Assembly: GCF_900141825.1 (NCBI RefSeq) | Contig: NZ_FQYQ01000003.1 | Span: 99,585-163,584, forward strand | Direction of reading: 5' to 3' | Length of the DNA stretch: 64,000 nt | Source: Pseudobutyrivibrio xylanivorans DSM 14809 | Lineage (GTDB): Bacteria; Bacillota; Clostridia; Lachnospirales; Lachnospiraceae | Shown here: in pieces, positions 48,254 to 57,274 of the stretch | How the letters are laid out: each line of letters opens with the position of its first letter | Position numbering within the stretch: position 1 is the stretch's first letter | Notes under the pieces: generated by a model | Seen by the model: only the letters and a program-made list of their open reading frames with translations | Databases searched by the model: none | What the model was told of the DNA's origin: nothing | Made by a program: the position numbers and the translations under genes

Positions 48254-48369
48254 TTTTGAGCTTGTTTGCCTAATATCTGCAAAAAGAACCTCTGTCAAGG
48301 GAGCGAAGCTGGCTTTTGCCCTTGCCCTTGATAGGGGTTCTTGGCAGATATAATGTACTAAGCTCAAAT
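48254..48369. repeat. Long interrupted palindrome (possible structured RNA or repeat)
   Basis: Four nested arm pairs: TTTGAGCTT (48255-48263) with AAGCTCAAA (48360-48368); ATATCTGC (48273-48280) with GCAGATAT (48344-48351); AAGAACC (48284-48290) with GGTTCTT (48336-48342); TCAAGG (48295-48300) with CCTTGA (48326-48331). The ~25-nt tip contains GAGCGAAGCTGGCTTTTGCC. It would fold into one long rod on either strand. No T-run follows either end, so it is not a simple terminator. Confidence 0.55.
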
Positions 48370-48455
48370 AAAAAATGTATGGGTATCATGTAATCAGCAG
48401 GTTGAAAATAAAAAAGGACCCCAGCCAAATACTAGAATCCTTAAACAAATTTATT

Positions 48456-50024
48456 TTATTCCTCATCCTCTTCTTCAAAAGGATTGATTGATATTTCAAA
48501 CCAGAAGGTAGCGCCCTGCCCCTGAGTGGAGAAAACTCCGTATTTTGCTCCGTGGAGCTCCAGCACATTTTTAACAATAGAAAGTCCTAAGCCTGTGCCC
48601 TGGATAGCACGGCGGTGAGCTGCAGAATCCTTGTAATAACGATCCCATACGTAAGGAATATCCTCCTGCTTCACTCCTTCACCAGTATCCTTTACTTCTA
48701 TTCGAAGAACATTATCCAATACTTTCTGGATGACAGTAACCTTCTTATCATCACCAGTATAGTTGATAGCATTATTTACCAGGTTGTATAGCACCTGATA
48801 CATCTTCTGCTCATCCGCATATACGTTAACTTCATTATCGTATACAAAATCAATAGTATATCCATCCACCTCACGAAGCTTATTATATCGCTCCAAAACG
48901 TGACGAATACTTTCTGTAAAATTGTATTCCTCTGGCTGGATTGTAATTGTTCCTGCTTTTAGCTTCGAAATATCAAGCATGTCATTAACGAGTCCTGATA
49001 ATCTCTCAGTCTCATCAATAATTACCTGTACATTCTCAGGAGTATTCTCTCCTGGTATATCACGCATAACCTCAGCATATCCCTTAATCATTGTAAGAGG
49101 TGTTCTTAAATCGTGAGATACGTTTGCGATGAGCTCCTTCTGAAAGCTATCTGCTTTACCAAGTTCTGATGCAGCATAATTCAATGTATCAGAAAGCTCA
49201 GATACCTCCATGTAATCATGTGAGCTAAATTTTACAGAATAATCCCCAGCAGCCAATTTCTTAGCACCGTCATTTATCTTTATAATAGACTTTGAAATAC
49301 TTCTCGATAAACCTACCGCAAGAACAAAAGCAATAACAATAAGGATGATTGAAATATACTTAAGCTCCGCTTTTAATGTACTGACTGTTGCATCCACAGG
49401 AGTAAGAACTGAGTTAATCATAATTACCTCCTTGGTGCCACCCACATCTGCTACCCTAACATAGATAACAGACTCAGCCATGTCATCGCCAATGTTTTGT
49501 CTAAACTGTCCTGGTTCCTCTCTCTTTGGCGGTATCGTATATGCGATTCGGCCCTCTTTAGAGTCCTCCTCTTCAGTAGGCTGTTCCATGCTATCAAGAA
49601 CTTCTCGAATCTTGTTTTGCATCTCCCCGCCCTTATACTCAATGACCGCTTCTCCACCATTTGCCACTGCTTCATCATAAAATATTTCAAACATAAAAGG
49701 TGGTAAGGATGACATCTGTGAATTATAGATATACTCTGCATTATAGATAGAATTGCCATCCTCGTCTGTAATGTAAATACCAAGATTATGATTTGCAGCA
49801 ATCTTTTCAATTTCTTCGGAGCAGTCATTATCACCTTCATGTGAAGATAATAGTAATTCCTCCACATTATTAAGGACCGTCTCCGTCTCCTGACGCTTGA
49901 TGATTTTATAGAAATCATCAAGGTAGACTATCTGAAAAAACCATAGTACTCCGAGAAGTACTATGGTAAAAATCAGGAATATTGAAAAGGTCTTCCATTT
50001 AATACTAATACGACTTTTTCTCAA
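48456..50024 (-). CDS. Sensor histidine kinase
   Basis: 522 residues. Membrane helix 1 (about 11-33), an extracytoplasmic sensor region (about 34-222) with no recognised fold, helix 2 (about 223-240), HAMP (about 241-293), HisKA with phospho-acceptor His304 in NVSHDLRTPLTMIKGY, and HATPase with NLVNNAINYTGD, DTGEGV and GTGLGLSIVKNV. It starts 17 nt after the response regulator gene and is its partner. The stimulus is unknown. Confidence 0.93.
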   Translation of the reverse strand: MRKSRISIKWKTFSIFLIFTIVLLGVLWFFQIVYLDDFYKIIKRQETETVLNNVEELLLSSHEGDNDCSEEIEKIAANHNLGIYITDEDGNSIYNAEYIYNSQMSSLPPFMFEIFYDEAVANGGEAVIEYKGGEMQNKIREVLDSMEQPTEEEDSKEGRIAYTIPPKREEPGQFRQNIGDDMAESVIYVRVADVGGTKEVIMINSVLTPVDATVSTLKAELKYISIILIVIAFVLAVGLSRSISKSIIKINDGAKKLAAGDYSVKFSSHDYMEVSELSDTLNYAASELGKADSFQKELIANVSHDLRTPLTMIKGYAEVMRDIPGENTPENVQVIIDETERLSGLVNDMLDISKLKAGTITIQPEEYNFTESIRHVLERYNKLREVDGYTIDFVYDNEVNVYADEQKMYQVLYNLVNNAINYTGDDKKVTVIQKVLDNVLRIEVKDTGEGVKQEDIPYVWDRYYKDSAAHRRAIQGTGLGLSIVKNVLELHGAKYGVFSTQGQGATFWFEISINPFEEEDEE

Positions 50025-50041
50025 AGGAATACCTCCATCTG

Positions 50042-50716
50042 TTACGCTTCAAATCTGTAGCCAACGCCACGAAGAGTGATTAATAATTTTCTGTATTCTC
50101 CAAGACTGTTTCTCAGCAACTTAATATGGGTATCCAATGTTCTGTCATCGCCATAGTAATCGTAACCCCACACCTCAGTGATAAGTCTTTCTCTCTCAAG
50201 GGCAATATTCTTATTACGAACTAGATAAAACAGAAGCTCATACTCCTTTGGAGACATTTCGATTCTCTTTCCATCGATAGAAACAGTACGGGCCGTAAAA
50301 TTGATTTCCAAACCTTCGTATTTGAATACATCCATAGTTGCTCCAGCGTCAGGCTTGCTACGGCTGGTAACAACATTCACTCTCATCATCAGTTCCTTAG
50401 GTGAAAATGGTTTAACTACATAATCATCAACTCCTGCTTCAAAGCCGTGAATTCTGTCATACTCCTCGCCTCTTGCCGAAAGCATAATAACAGGAATATC
50501 CTTTATCTTTTTTATTTCACTACATGCCGAAAATCCATCCAACTCCGGCATCATAACATCCATAATTATAACATCATAATCACTGTTGGCCCTGACCTTT
50601 TCTATAGCATCCATTCCGTCGCAGGCCTCATCAATTTCATATCCTTCAAACTCACCATACTTACGAATAATTGAACGAATCTTTTCTTCGTCGTCAACTA
50701 CTAAAATCTTCTTCAT
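50042..50716 (-). CDS. OmpR-family response regulator
   Basis: 224 residues. Receiver domain with acidic pocket DDEEK (Asp8/Asp9), phospho-acceptor Asp53 in IIMDVMMPELDG, and Lys in VVKPFSPKEL; winged-helix DNA-binding domain (about 128-224) with SPKEYELLFYL and DDRTLDTHIKLLRNSLG. Pairs with the downstream kinase. Target genes are not evident. Confidence 0.95.
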   Translation of the reverse strand: MKKILVVDDEEKIRSIIRKYGEFEGYEIDEACDGMDAIEKVRANSDYDVIIMDVMMPELDGFSACSEIKKIKDIPVIMLSARGEEYDRIHGFEAGVDDYVVKPFSPKELMMRVNVVTSRSKPDAGATMDVFKYEGLEINFTARTVSIDGKRIEMSPKEYELLFYLVRNKNIALERERLITEVWGYDYYGDDRTLDTHIKLLRNSLGEYRKLLITLRGVGYRFEA

Positions 50717-50801
50717 GCACGCCTCCTAAAACACGATTCGTATGTTATCGGTTATAGTATCCATCACTTATGTGAATTCTGGGTGATGTTATTTAAATTT
50801 T

Positions 50802-51152
50802 TTAATGAATATACTGCTTTTTTGCTTTATGAATTGCAGCTGAGAAAAGTCCCCATACAATAACAAATGCAACAAGGAAAACTATATTTACATACTTTGG
50901 AAATGTAACTACCTGTGAATCATTTAAAAGTCCCTGGGCACCAAACAGCATACAAAATCCACCAAAGATAGCAACCTTAGGCATTAAATACTCAGACAAA
51001 CCCTTAATATCTCCGCATCTAGTCAGTTCCTCTGTTGTTATAACCATTGGATCTACCTCGCCGCGCTTGTATCCTTTTATTCCTACGAATACAAGGTACA
51101 CTCCCAGCAAAGATATAATTGCATCAAAAATTGAGAAAAAATTCATTGTCAT
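50802..51152 (-). CDS. Small membrane protein, unknown function
   Basis: 116 residues from ATG 51152 (MTMNFFSIFDAIISLLGVYL), 8 nt after GGAGG; the longer frame to 51248 has no site. Three hydrophobic stretches (about 5-22, 58-75 and 85-105) around a polar loop with EVDPMVITTEELTRCGDIKGL. I do not recognise a family. It lies between a two-component operon and the divergent CheY/CheX-like pair. Confidence 0.75.
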   Translation of the reverse strand: MTMNFFSIFDAIISLLGVYLVFVGIKGYKRGEVDPMVITTEELTRCGDIKGLSEYLMPKVAIFGGFCMLFGAQGLLNDSQVVTFPKYVNIVFLVAFVIVWGLFSAAIHKAKKQYIH

Positions 51153-51298
51153 TATTGTTCCCTCCAAAAACTTAATGTAATAATTATACCCAACATCCCT
51201 TTGTATTTCTATTAAATACACAAATTTAATCAGTATTAATTGAACCATTAAATTTTTCTTAAATTCATAAAATCTCCTTATTTTATCTGATAAATCTA

Positions 51299-51327
51299 TT
51301 TGAATATACCTAATTGTTATTGTATTA
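51299..51327 (+). promoter_or_regulatory. Putative promoter of the CheY/CheX-like pair
   Basis: TTGAAT, 17-bp spacer, TATTAT upstream of the receiver gene; an overlapping TATAAT a few bases later is an alternative -10. Confidence 0.5.
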
Positions 51328-51359
51328 TTAACTTATAATATGCAGGAGGTATTGGCTTT

Positions 51360-51740
51360 ATGGACATAACTAATAAAAAAATTCTTATTTGCGATGATTC
51401 AGTACTTGCCAGAAAGCAATTAGTTGATGCTGTTAATGAAATTGCAACAGGCGCCATCTTTGTCGAAGGTAAAAATGGAGCTGAGGCGGTTGACCTTTAC
51501 AAGAGTGAAAAGCCTGACCTTGTTTTTATGGATATTGTAATGCCTGAAAAAGATGGTAATACTGCACTTGCTGAAATTAAAGATTTTGATCCAGATGCAG
51601 TCATCATTATTGTATCTTCTGTAGGTACACAGGAGCAGCTTAAAAAAGCAATTAAATTAGGCGCGAAAGATTTTATACAAAAGCCATTTGAGAAAAACCA
51701 GATTAAAGAAATTATCGAACTACGCCTTGGAGGAAAATAG
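51360..51740 (+). CDS. CheY-like stand-alone response regulator
   Basis: 126 residues, one receiver domain: ILICDDSVLARKQL (Asp12/Asp13), phospho-acceptor Asp58 in LVFMDIVMPEKDG, Ser/Thr switch in IIIVSSVGTQE, and Lys in FIQKPFEKNQI. No output domain. GCAGGAGG lies upstream. Followed after 3 nt by a CheX-like gene, so its phosphorylation is probably ended by that partner. No che kinase is nearby. Confidence 0.93.
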   Translation: MDITNKKILICDDSVLARKQLVDAVNEIATGAIFVEGKNGAEAVDLYKSEKPDLVFMDIVMPEKDGNTALAEIKDFDPDAVIIIVSSVGTQEQLKKAIKLGAKDFIQKPFEKNQIKEIIELRLGGK

Positions 51741-51743
51741 TTT

Positions 51744-52625
51744 ATGTATACACAGTTCTTAGGCAACTATCTCTTACAAAGGGGACTTGTAACGCAAGAA
51801 CAGCTTTTCAATGCCATGGCTAGACTTTCTCAAACGCACATTAAACTTGGAACAATCGCTATCCATGAAGGGCTTATGACTGCGAACGAGGTAGATGAAT
51901 GCCTATATGTTCAAACACGTGAAGATAAAAGATTCGGTGAAATCGCCATTGCCAGAGGATACTTGGATGAATCACAGGTTGAAGAGCTTCTTTCAAAGCA
52001 GACACCTGACTTCATTCTGCTAGGTCAGAATCTGGTTGAAGATGGAGTTTTTTCTTACGAAGAGCTTGAGCGAATAGTCTTTGATTACAAGAACGAAGCT
52101 GAGCTCTATGATTTGAGCCTTGATGTCGAAAATCAGGAAGCCATCCAGACTATTATTTCAAAGTTTTTCCTTATGGCAGAAATGCCTGTCAATGACTTGA
52201 ATCTTATGTACCTTGAGCTTATGTTTAACAGCTTGATTAGATTTATTGGCGAGGACTTTTCTCCACTTTCACCAATGATACTGGATGAATTTCCTATTAC
52301 CTTTGGAGTGTCTCAGGCTATTAGCAGTGGACATGATTATATAACTCATATAGACTGCGATAGAGAAACTGCAATCGCTTTTTCATCAAGATATGCAAAA
52401 GAAGATTTCAACGAATTTAATGAATATATTGTGGCTGCATTAGAGGATTTCCTTAATCTCCACAATGGATTATTCATTGTAAATGCTTCTAATCAGCTAT
52501 CTAAAGATATTTCACTTTCACCTCCAGTTATTACGGAGGAAGGTATTCTATCGGGACCTAATAAATGTGTAGATTTTCCAGTGGCTTATCCATTTGGAAC
52601 TGTGCACCTTTTAGTTTGTTTCTAA
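51744..52625 (+). CDS. MshEN-like repeats fused to a CheC/CheX-type phosphatase domain
   Basis: 293 residues. The first ~130 residues hold three similar helical units, each with (L/F)G-xx-A/L-xx-G and a QxxxxL helix (FLGNYLLQRGLVTQEQL, LGTIAIHEGLMTANEV, FGEIAIARGYLDESQV, LGQNLVEDGVFSYEEL), like the MshEN/GspE N-terminal domain, some of which bind c-di-GMP. The C-terminal ~150 residues resemble CheX: FNSLIRFIGEDF and ALEDFLNLHNGLFIVNAS with the ExxN...G active helix. Coupled to the CheY-like gene, it is likely the phosphatase or output partner. Domain calls come from motif reading only. Confidence 0.7.
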   Translation: MYTQFLGNYLLQRGLVTQEQLFNAMARLSQTHIKLGTIAIHEGLMTANEVDECLYVQTREDKRFGEIAIARGYLDESQVEELLSKQTPDFILLGQNLVEDGVFSYEELERIVFDYKNEAELYDLSLDVENQEAIQTIISKFFLMAEMPVNDLNLMYLELMFNSLIRFIGEDFSPLSPMILDEFPITFGVSQAISSGHDYITHIDCDRETAIAFSSRYAKEDFNEFNEYIVAALEDFLNLHNGLFIVNASNQLSKDISLSPPVITEEGILSGPNKCVDFPVAYPFGTVHLLVCF

Positions 52626-52632
52626 ATAATAC

Positions 52633-52729
52633 GAGCCCTCAGTTACGGCCACAAGCCTAATGAATTCTACGCTCAGCTGAAGAAAGCTTCGCTTAAGAAT
52701 TATTAGAGCTTGTTACCTACTGGGGGCTC
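52633..52729. repeat. Long palindrome between convergent genes
   Basis: GAGCCCTCAGT (from 52633) pairs with ACTGGGGGCTC (to 52729); inside, ACAAGCCTAATGAATTCT pairs with AGAATTATTAGAGCTTGT with a few bulges. It could act as a bidirectional terminator for the CheX-like gene and thrC, although the T-run is weak. Alternatively a small repeat element. Confidence 0.5.
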
Positions 52730-52756
52730 TTAATTTTCCAAATCCTTTAATACGAA

Positions 52757-54247
52757 TTAAATTCCGAGGAAACGCTTAACCTCAGCGCACATATCTTCTA
52801 CTTCTACGACTGTATCGTGACGAACTGGAGCTGAACGGATTTCTTCGATTGCATTAGGTACTGCAACCTTGCCAAGCTCTGAAAGCTTATCTACAAGAAC
52901 GAAATCCTCTTCCTGCTCGTAAGCAGAATCGATAGCACCCATTACCGCACGTGTAAACTTGAATGGGCTTGCTGTAGATGCGATAACAGTTACCTTATCA
53001 TCACCTGTTTCCTTTTTATATTTGTTATAAACTGATGCAGCTACACCTGTGTGTGTATCAATAATGTAGCCTGTCTCATCATATAAATCCTTGATTGTCA
53101 TGCCTGTCTCAAGCTCTGATGCATAGTTACCATAGAAGCTGTCCAGCTTTGCACGCATATCATCTGTAATCTGATATTTTCCAGTAGCTTTAAGTGACTC
53201 CATAAGATCTGCATTCTTTGCAGCATCATTGCCAGCAATATGATAAATCAATCTCTCAAGGTTACTTGAGATAAGGATATCCATTGATGGAGAGTTTGTA
53301 AGAATAAAGTCTCTGTTCTTGTCGTACTCACCTGTTGTAAAGAAATCATAGAGAACCTTATTCTCATTTGATGCACAAACAAGCTTAGCAATAGGAAGTC
53401 CCATATTCTTTGCATAGTAAGCTGCAAGAATGTTTCCAAAGTTACCTGTAGGAACTACTACGTTTATCTCCTGGCCTGAAGTAATCTTCTCCTCGGCAAG
53501 AAGCTTTGAATACGCATATACGTAGTAAGCAATCTGAGGAACAAGACGACCAATGTTGATTGAGTTTGCAGATGAGAACTGGAATCCTGCTGCATCTAAT
53601 TCTGCTGCAAGAGCCTTGTCATTAAACATCTGCTTAACACCAGTCTGAGCCTGATCAAAGTTACCCTTGATTCCAACTACATGAGTGTTATCACCCTTCT
53701 GAGTAACCATCTGGCGCTCCTGAATAGCAGAAACACCATTCTTTGGATAGAAAACAACAATACGTGTACCCTCTACATCTGCAAAGCCAGCAAGTGCAGC
53801 TTTACCTGTATCACCTGATGTAGCTGTAAGAATAACGATATCATTTTTAATATTATTTTTTCGAGCGGAAGTAATCATAAGATGTGGCAAAATTGAAAGT
53901 GCCATATCCTTAAATGCAATTGTAGCACCGTGGAATAGCTCTAAGTAATATGCACCATCAGCATATACAAGTGGAGCTATTTCTTCAGTATCAAACTTGC
54001 TGTCGTAAGCACTGTTAATGCAATGCTTTAATTCTTCTTCTGTAAAATCTGAAAGAAAGAGCTTTAACACCTCATAAGCTACCTGCTGATATGTCATCTC
54101 AGCAAGCTTCTCTATTGGAACTTCTAACTTAGGAATAGATGTTGGAACAAATAAACCACCATCATCTGCAAGTCCCTTTAAGATCGCCTGAGAAGCAGTG
54201 ATTTCCTGCTTATTTAAATCTCTAGTACTAACATAATTAACTGACAT
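52757..54247 (-). CDS. thrC: Threonine synthase
   Basis: Makes threonine from O-phosphohomoserine with PLP. 496 residues, the long form. YVSTRDLNKQEITASQAILKGLADDGGLFVP at the N-terminus (first part), PLP lysine in HGATIAFKDMAL, ATSGDTGKAALAGF, and VPTGNFGNILAAYYAKNMG binding the PLP phosphate. Single gene; no thrA/thrB nearby. Confidence 0.95.
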   Translation of the reverse strand: MSVNYVSTRDLNKQEITASQAILKGLADDGGLFVPTSIPKLEVPIEKLAEMTYQQVAYEVLKLFLSDFTEEELKHCINSAYDSKFDTEEIAPLVYADGAYYLELFHGATIAFKDMALSILPHLMITSARKNNIKNDIVILTATSGDTGKAALAGFADVEGTRIVVFYPKNGVSAIQERQMVTQKGDNTHVVGIKGNFDQAQTGVKQMFNDKALAAELDAAGFQFSSANSINIGRLVPQIAYYVYAYSKLLAEEKITSGQEINVVVPTGNFGNILAAYYAKNMGLPIAKLVCASNENKVLYDFFTTGEYDKNRDFILTNSPSMDILISSNLERLIYHIAGNDAAKNADLMESLKATGKYQITDDMRAKLDSFYGNYASELETGMTIKDLYDETGYIIDTHTGVAASVYNKYKKETGDDKVTVIASTASPFKFTRAVMGAIDSAYEQEEDFVLVDKLSELGKVAVPNAIEEIRSAPVRHDTVVEVEDMCAEVKRFLGI

Positions 54248-54330
54248 GATTCTTCCCTCGCTTATCTATAAATTTCTTTTCAGTTTACTGTAGCACAGTA
54301 AAGAAGTAAAGTCTAGATGAAATTTCACTT

Positions 54331-57216
54331 TTATTCAACTGCTTTCAGAGACTCCGTCATACTAATCTCATCAAGCTTTGGTCCCATCAGCACATTTATT
54401 ACTAACGTAAATATTACAGTCAGTACAAATGAAAGAACATAGCTAAGAGGAGTTACCCTCACATCAAAGGTGATGAGATCCACAATAATCTGGCTCATTA
54501 TAAATGCATGGAAAAACTTACCCAGCACAAGACCTACTGCTGCACCCATAATAGCTAAAAGAATATTTTCTCTAAACACATAAGATCTGGTCTCTTCCTT
54601 ATAGAAGCCAAGCACCTTCACTGTTGCAATTTCCCTTACGCGCTCAGAAATATTAATATTTGTTAGATTATATACAACTACTGCCGCAAGTGCCATAGCT
54701 GAACCAATAACAAGGTATATTATGATATTCAAGCTGCCCATCATATTCTCTACTCTGTCTAACATATCCTGAGTTGGCTGAACGATGCTTATGGCGTTAT
54801 CCCCCATAAGAGCAGCACCTGCCTCGTGAGAATCTATTCCCTCATCAACAACCACAAAGAGATTTTTCTTTTCCGGTATAGGACCAATGTTCTTCTCATA
54901 GGTGCTGGCATTCATGTACATATAGTTGTTAATAAAGTTCTGATTGATTGCACCTATTGTGAGAGTCACAGGCTTCATATCCTCAGAAGATATTGTAACC
55001 TTATCACCCTTCTTTATATCAAACCTGTCACATATACCCATGTTAAGAACTATCTCATCATCCCCAAGACTTTCCATATCTATATGATTGCCCTTCACAT
55101 CATGGATGTCAAAAAACTTATCGATGTCAGCGCCGTCATCATATACGTTCATATAGATATTCTTGGTATGCTTGCCAAATTTCAAGTCTACCGAGCTATG
55201 ATAGAAAAGAATATAGTCCTCTGTGTCATATCCATTCTTCTCTAAAACATGTACTGGCACCTTGCTTCCCTTCTTCAGGGTTATATCCATATCGTATAAC
55301 GAAATATTTGTATATTGGTTCTCCGCTATATCAGCGATGGAATCATACACACCAAAACCAGCGACAAGCAGTGCCGTACATCCTCCGATTCCCATTACCA
55401 TCATAATCAGACGACCTTTATATCTGAATATGTTTCTAAGACTTACCTTGCGTAAAAACTTAAGTCTGTTCCAGAAGAACGGAATGTATTCTAAAAAGAT
55501 TCGCTTTCCTGCTTTAGGTGCCTTTGGTCTCATCAGGGATGCTGCCATCTCAGTCATTTCCACACGACATGAAACAAGTGTCACCCCAACTGAACATATA
55601 AAAGCAACTACAAAACAAATCACAAGCATAACAGGGTCAAAGTAATAATCCACCCCTCTGGTATTATACATCATCTGATATGCATACCAGATTGCCTGTG
55701 GGAATCCGAATGTACCAAGGAAGAATCCCAATAATGTACCAACAAATGCTGCTGAGCCTGAATAAAAAGCAAACTTCCCCATTATAGCCCCATTGCTGTA
55801 GCCCAATGCCTTCAGCACACCTATCTGAGTTCGCTGATCCTCCACCATTCGGTTCATGGTAGTCATACAAACCAGCGCTGCAACCAGGAAGAAGAATATT
55901 GGAAATACGTTACCGATAGCACCTACTATGGTAGAATCACTTTCAAAGCAAACATATCCAGCATTTCCATCTCTTTTCAGAAGATATGTGTCTGCCTCCT
56001 CAATGTCATCAATCTCCTTTTGTGCATCAGCAATCTCATCCTCTGCTTCTGCTATCTTTTCATCAAACTCCTTAACACCATCCTCATACTCAGCCAAACC
56101 ATCTTCGTATTCCTTCTTGCCACTGTTGTATTCCTTTCGGGCTTTTTCAAGTCCAGACTGAAGTGTATATAACTGAGCAGATTTCTCTTGATACTCTGCC
56201 ATAAGTGCATTGTACTGATTCTCATCAAACATGGCTGGATTCACAGACCGGGCCATCTCCATCTGATTAATGCCAGAAAGCATCTGATCTAATCCATCCT
56301 TTAGCTGAGCCTCCAGGGACTCGTACTCCTCTATCTGCTTTTTACCGCTATTTATCTTTTTCTTTGCCGAATCCAATTCTGCTTTGGCATCATCAAACTC
56401 TTTACCTGTGGAAGCCTTCTTCTCCTCCAGTTCTTCCCTGGCATCATCCATCTTATCCTGTGCTTCTTTAATAATTCCAGCGTACCTGTCCTCAGCCGCC
56501 TTATCTAATACTGCCTGAACAGCATCTTCTTTAGATTCTATGAGCTTGTCATATTCATCTGAATAAATAGGTGGATCTGAATCAAGCTTAACGTAGCAAT
56601 CCGTATATATATCATCCTTAAATGCTTCATTTTTTACATATAAGAATCCATCTAGTACTCCTGTTCCAATAGATGTGGTACCTCTTTCGTACTGAATATA
56701 TAGAGGTGATTTTGCTATTCCTACAATCTTAAAGCTACTGTATTTAAAGCGATCCCTGTCCTCCTTCTCATTACCGTCTGCCACCTTAATGGTATCCCCA
56801 ACATGAATCTCATCAAATGCTGCTGCATCCACAAGACACTCATTTTCATATTTTGGCCAGGTGCCCTCCATAAGAACTACCTTATTGATGTTTGTTGGAA
56901 GGCTGATTATCTTCATAGCATATTCGCTATCCGCGTACGACATCATTACATCAAATGCTATAGATTCCTCTACATATCTGGCATCAATATTATTCTTAAT
57001 ATACTCGATTTCATCCTCTCCAAAGCCAAGTGACGAAATAAGACGAAAATCATAGAATTCATTATCCTCAAAGTATTGTTGCATGGACGCACGAAGAGCA
57101 GGGTCTGTGACCTTCAGACCTGCAAAAAAGCCTACTCCGATGGCAATAATCATTAGAAGCGCGATGTATCTCCCTAGAGACTGTTTTATTTCTCTAAATG
57201 TTGATAAAGCTAACAT
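54331..57216 (-). CDS. ABC transporter permease, FtsX/MacB type, with long coiled coil
   Basis: 961 residues. Helix 1 at about 16-36 (LGRYIALLMIIAIGVGFFAG), a large extracytoplasmic part including a Glu/Lys-rich coiled coil of about 150 residues (about 260-415), then an FtsX domain with three helices (about 435-560), a second extracytoplasmic part, and a final FtsX domain (about 840-955). The duplicated FtsX layout is typical of Firmicute export/lipoprotein or peptide-resistance systems. The ribosome binding site GAGGTG (57230-57225) is supplied by the interspersed repeat that separates it from the ATPase gene. Confidence 0.9.
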   Translation of the reverse strand: MLALSTFREIKQSLGRYIALLMIIAIGVGFFAGLKVTDPALRASMQQYFEDNEFYDFRLISSLGFGEDEIEYIKNNIDARYVEESIAFDVMMSYADSEYAMKIISLPTNINKVVLMEGTWPKYENECLVDAAAFDEIHVGDTIKVADGNEKEDRDRFKYSSFKIVGIAKSPLYIQYERGTTSIGTGVLDGFLYVKNEAFKDDIYTDCYVKLDSDPPIYSDEYDKLIESKEDAVQAVLDKAAEDRYAGIIKEAQDKMDDAREELEEKKASTGKEFDDAKAELDSAKKKINSGKKQIEEYESLEAQLKDGLDQMLSGINQMEMARSVNPAMFDENQYNALMAEYQEKSAQLYTLQSGLEKARKEYNSGKKEYEDGLAEYEDGVKEFDEKIAEAEDEIADAQKEIDDIEEADTYLLKRDGNAGYVCFESDSTIVGAIGNVFPIFFFLVAALVCMTTMNRMVEDQRTQIGVLKALGYSNGAIMGKFAFYSGSAAFVGTLLGFFLGTFGFPQAIWYAYQMMYNTRGVDYYFDPVMLVICFVVAFICSVGVTLVSCRVEMTEMAASLMRPKAPKAGKRIFLEYIPFFWNRLKFLRKVSLRNIFRYKGRLIMMVMGIGGCTALLVAGFGVYDSIADIAENQYTNISLYDMDITLKKGSKVPVHVLEKNGYDTEDYILFYHSSVDLKFGKHTKNIYMNVYDDGADIDKFFDIHDVKGNHIDMESLGDDEIVLNMGICDRFDIKKGDKVTISSEDMKPVTLTIGAINQNFINNYMYMNASTYEKNIGPIPEKKNLFVVVDEGIDSHEAGAALMGDNAISIVQPTQDMLDRVENMMGSLNIIIYLVIGSAMALAAVVVYNLTNINISERVREIATVKVLGFYKEETRSYVFRENILLAIMGAAVGLVLGKFFHAFIMSQIIVDLITFDVRVTPLSYVLSFVLTVIFTLVINVLMGPKLDEISMTESLKAVE

Positions 57217-57222
57217 ATTTTT

Positions 57223-57270
57223 TACACCTCATCAGTCAGCTCTGCTGACAGCTTCACCTCAATGGGAGCC
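57223..57270. repeat. Palindromic interspersed repeat, copy 2
   Basis: ACACCTCATCAGTCAGCT and GCTGACAGCTT (57224-57254) are shared with the minus-strand end of the repeat at 1089-1191; here they are separated by CT instead of AAA, followed by a CACCTCAATGGGAGCC half. The TCAGC/GCTGA arms form the hairpin. Read on the minus strand the repeat ends in TGATGAGGTGT, which serves as the Shine-Dalgarno of the permease gene. Confidence 0.65.
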
Positions 57271-57274
57271 TTTG

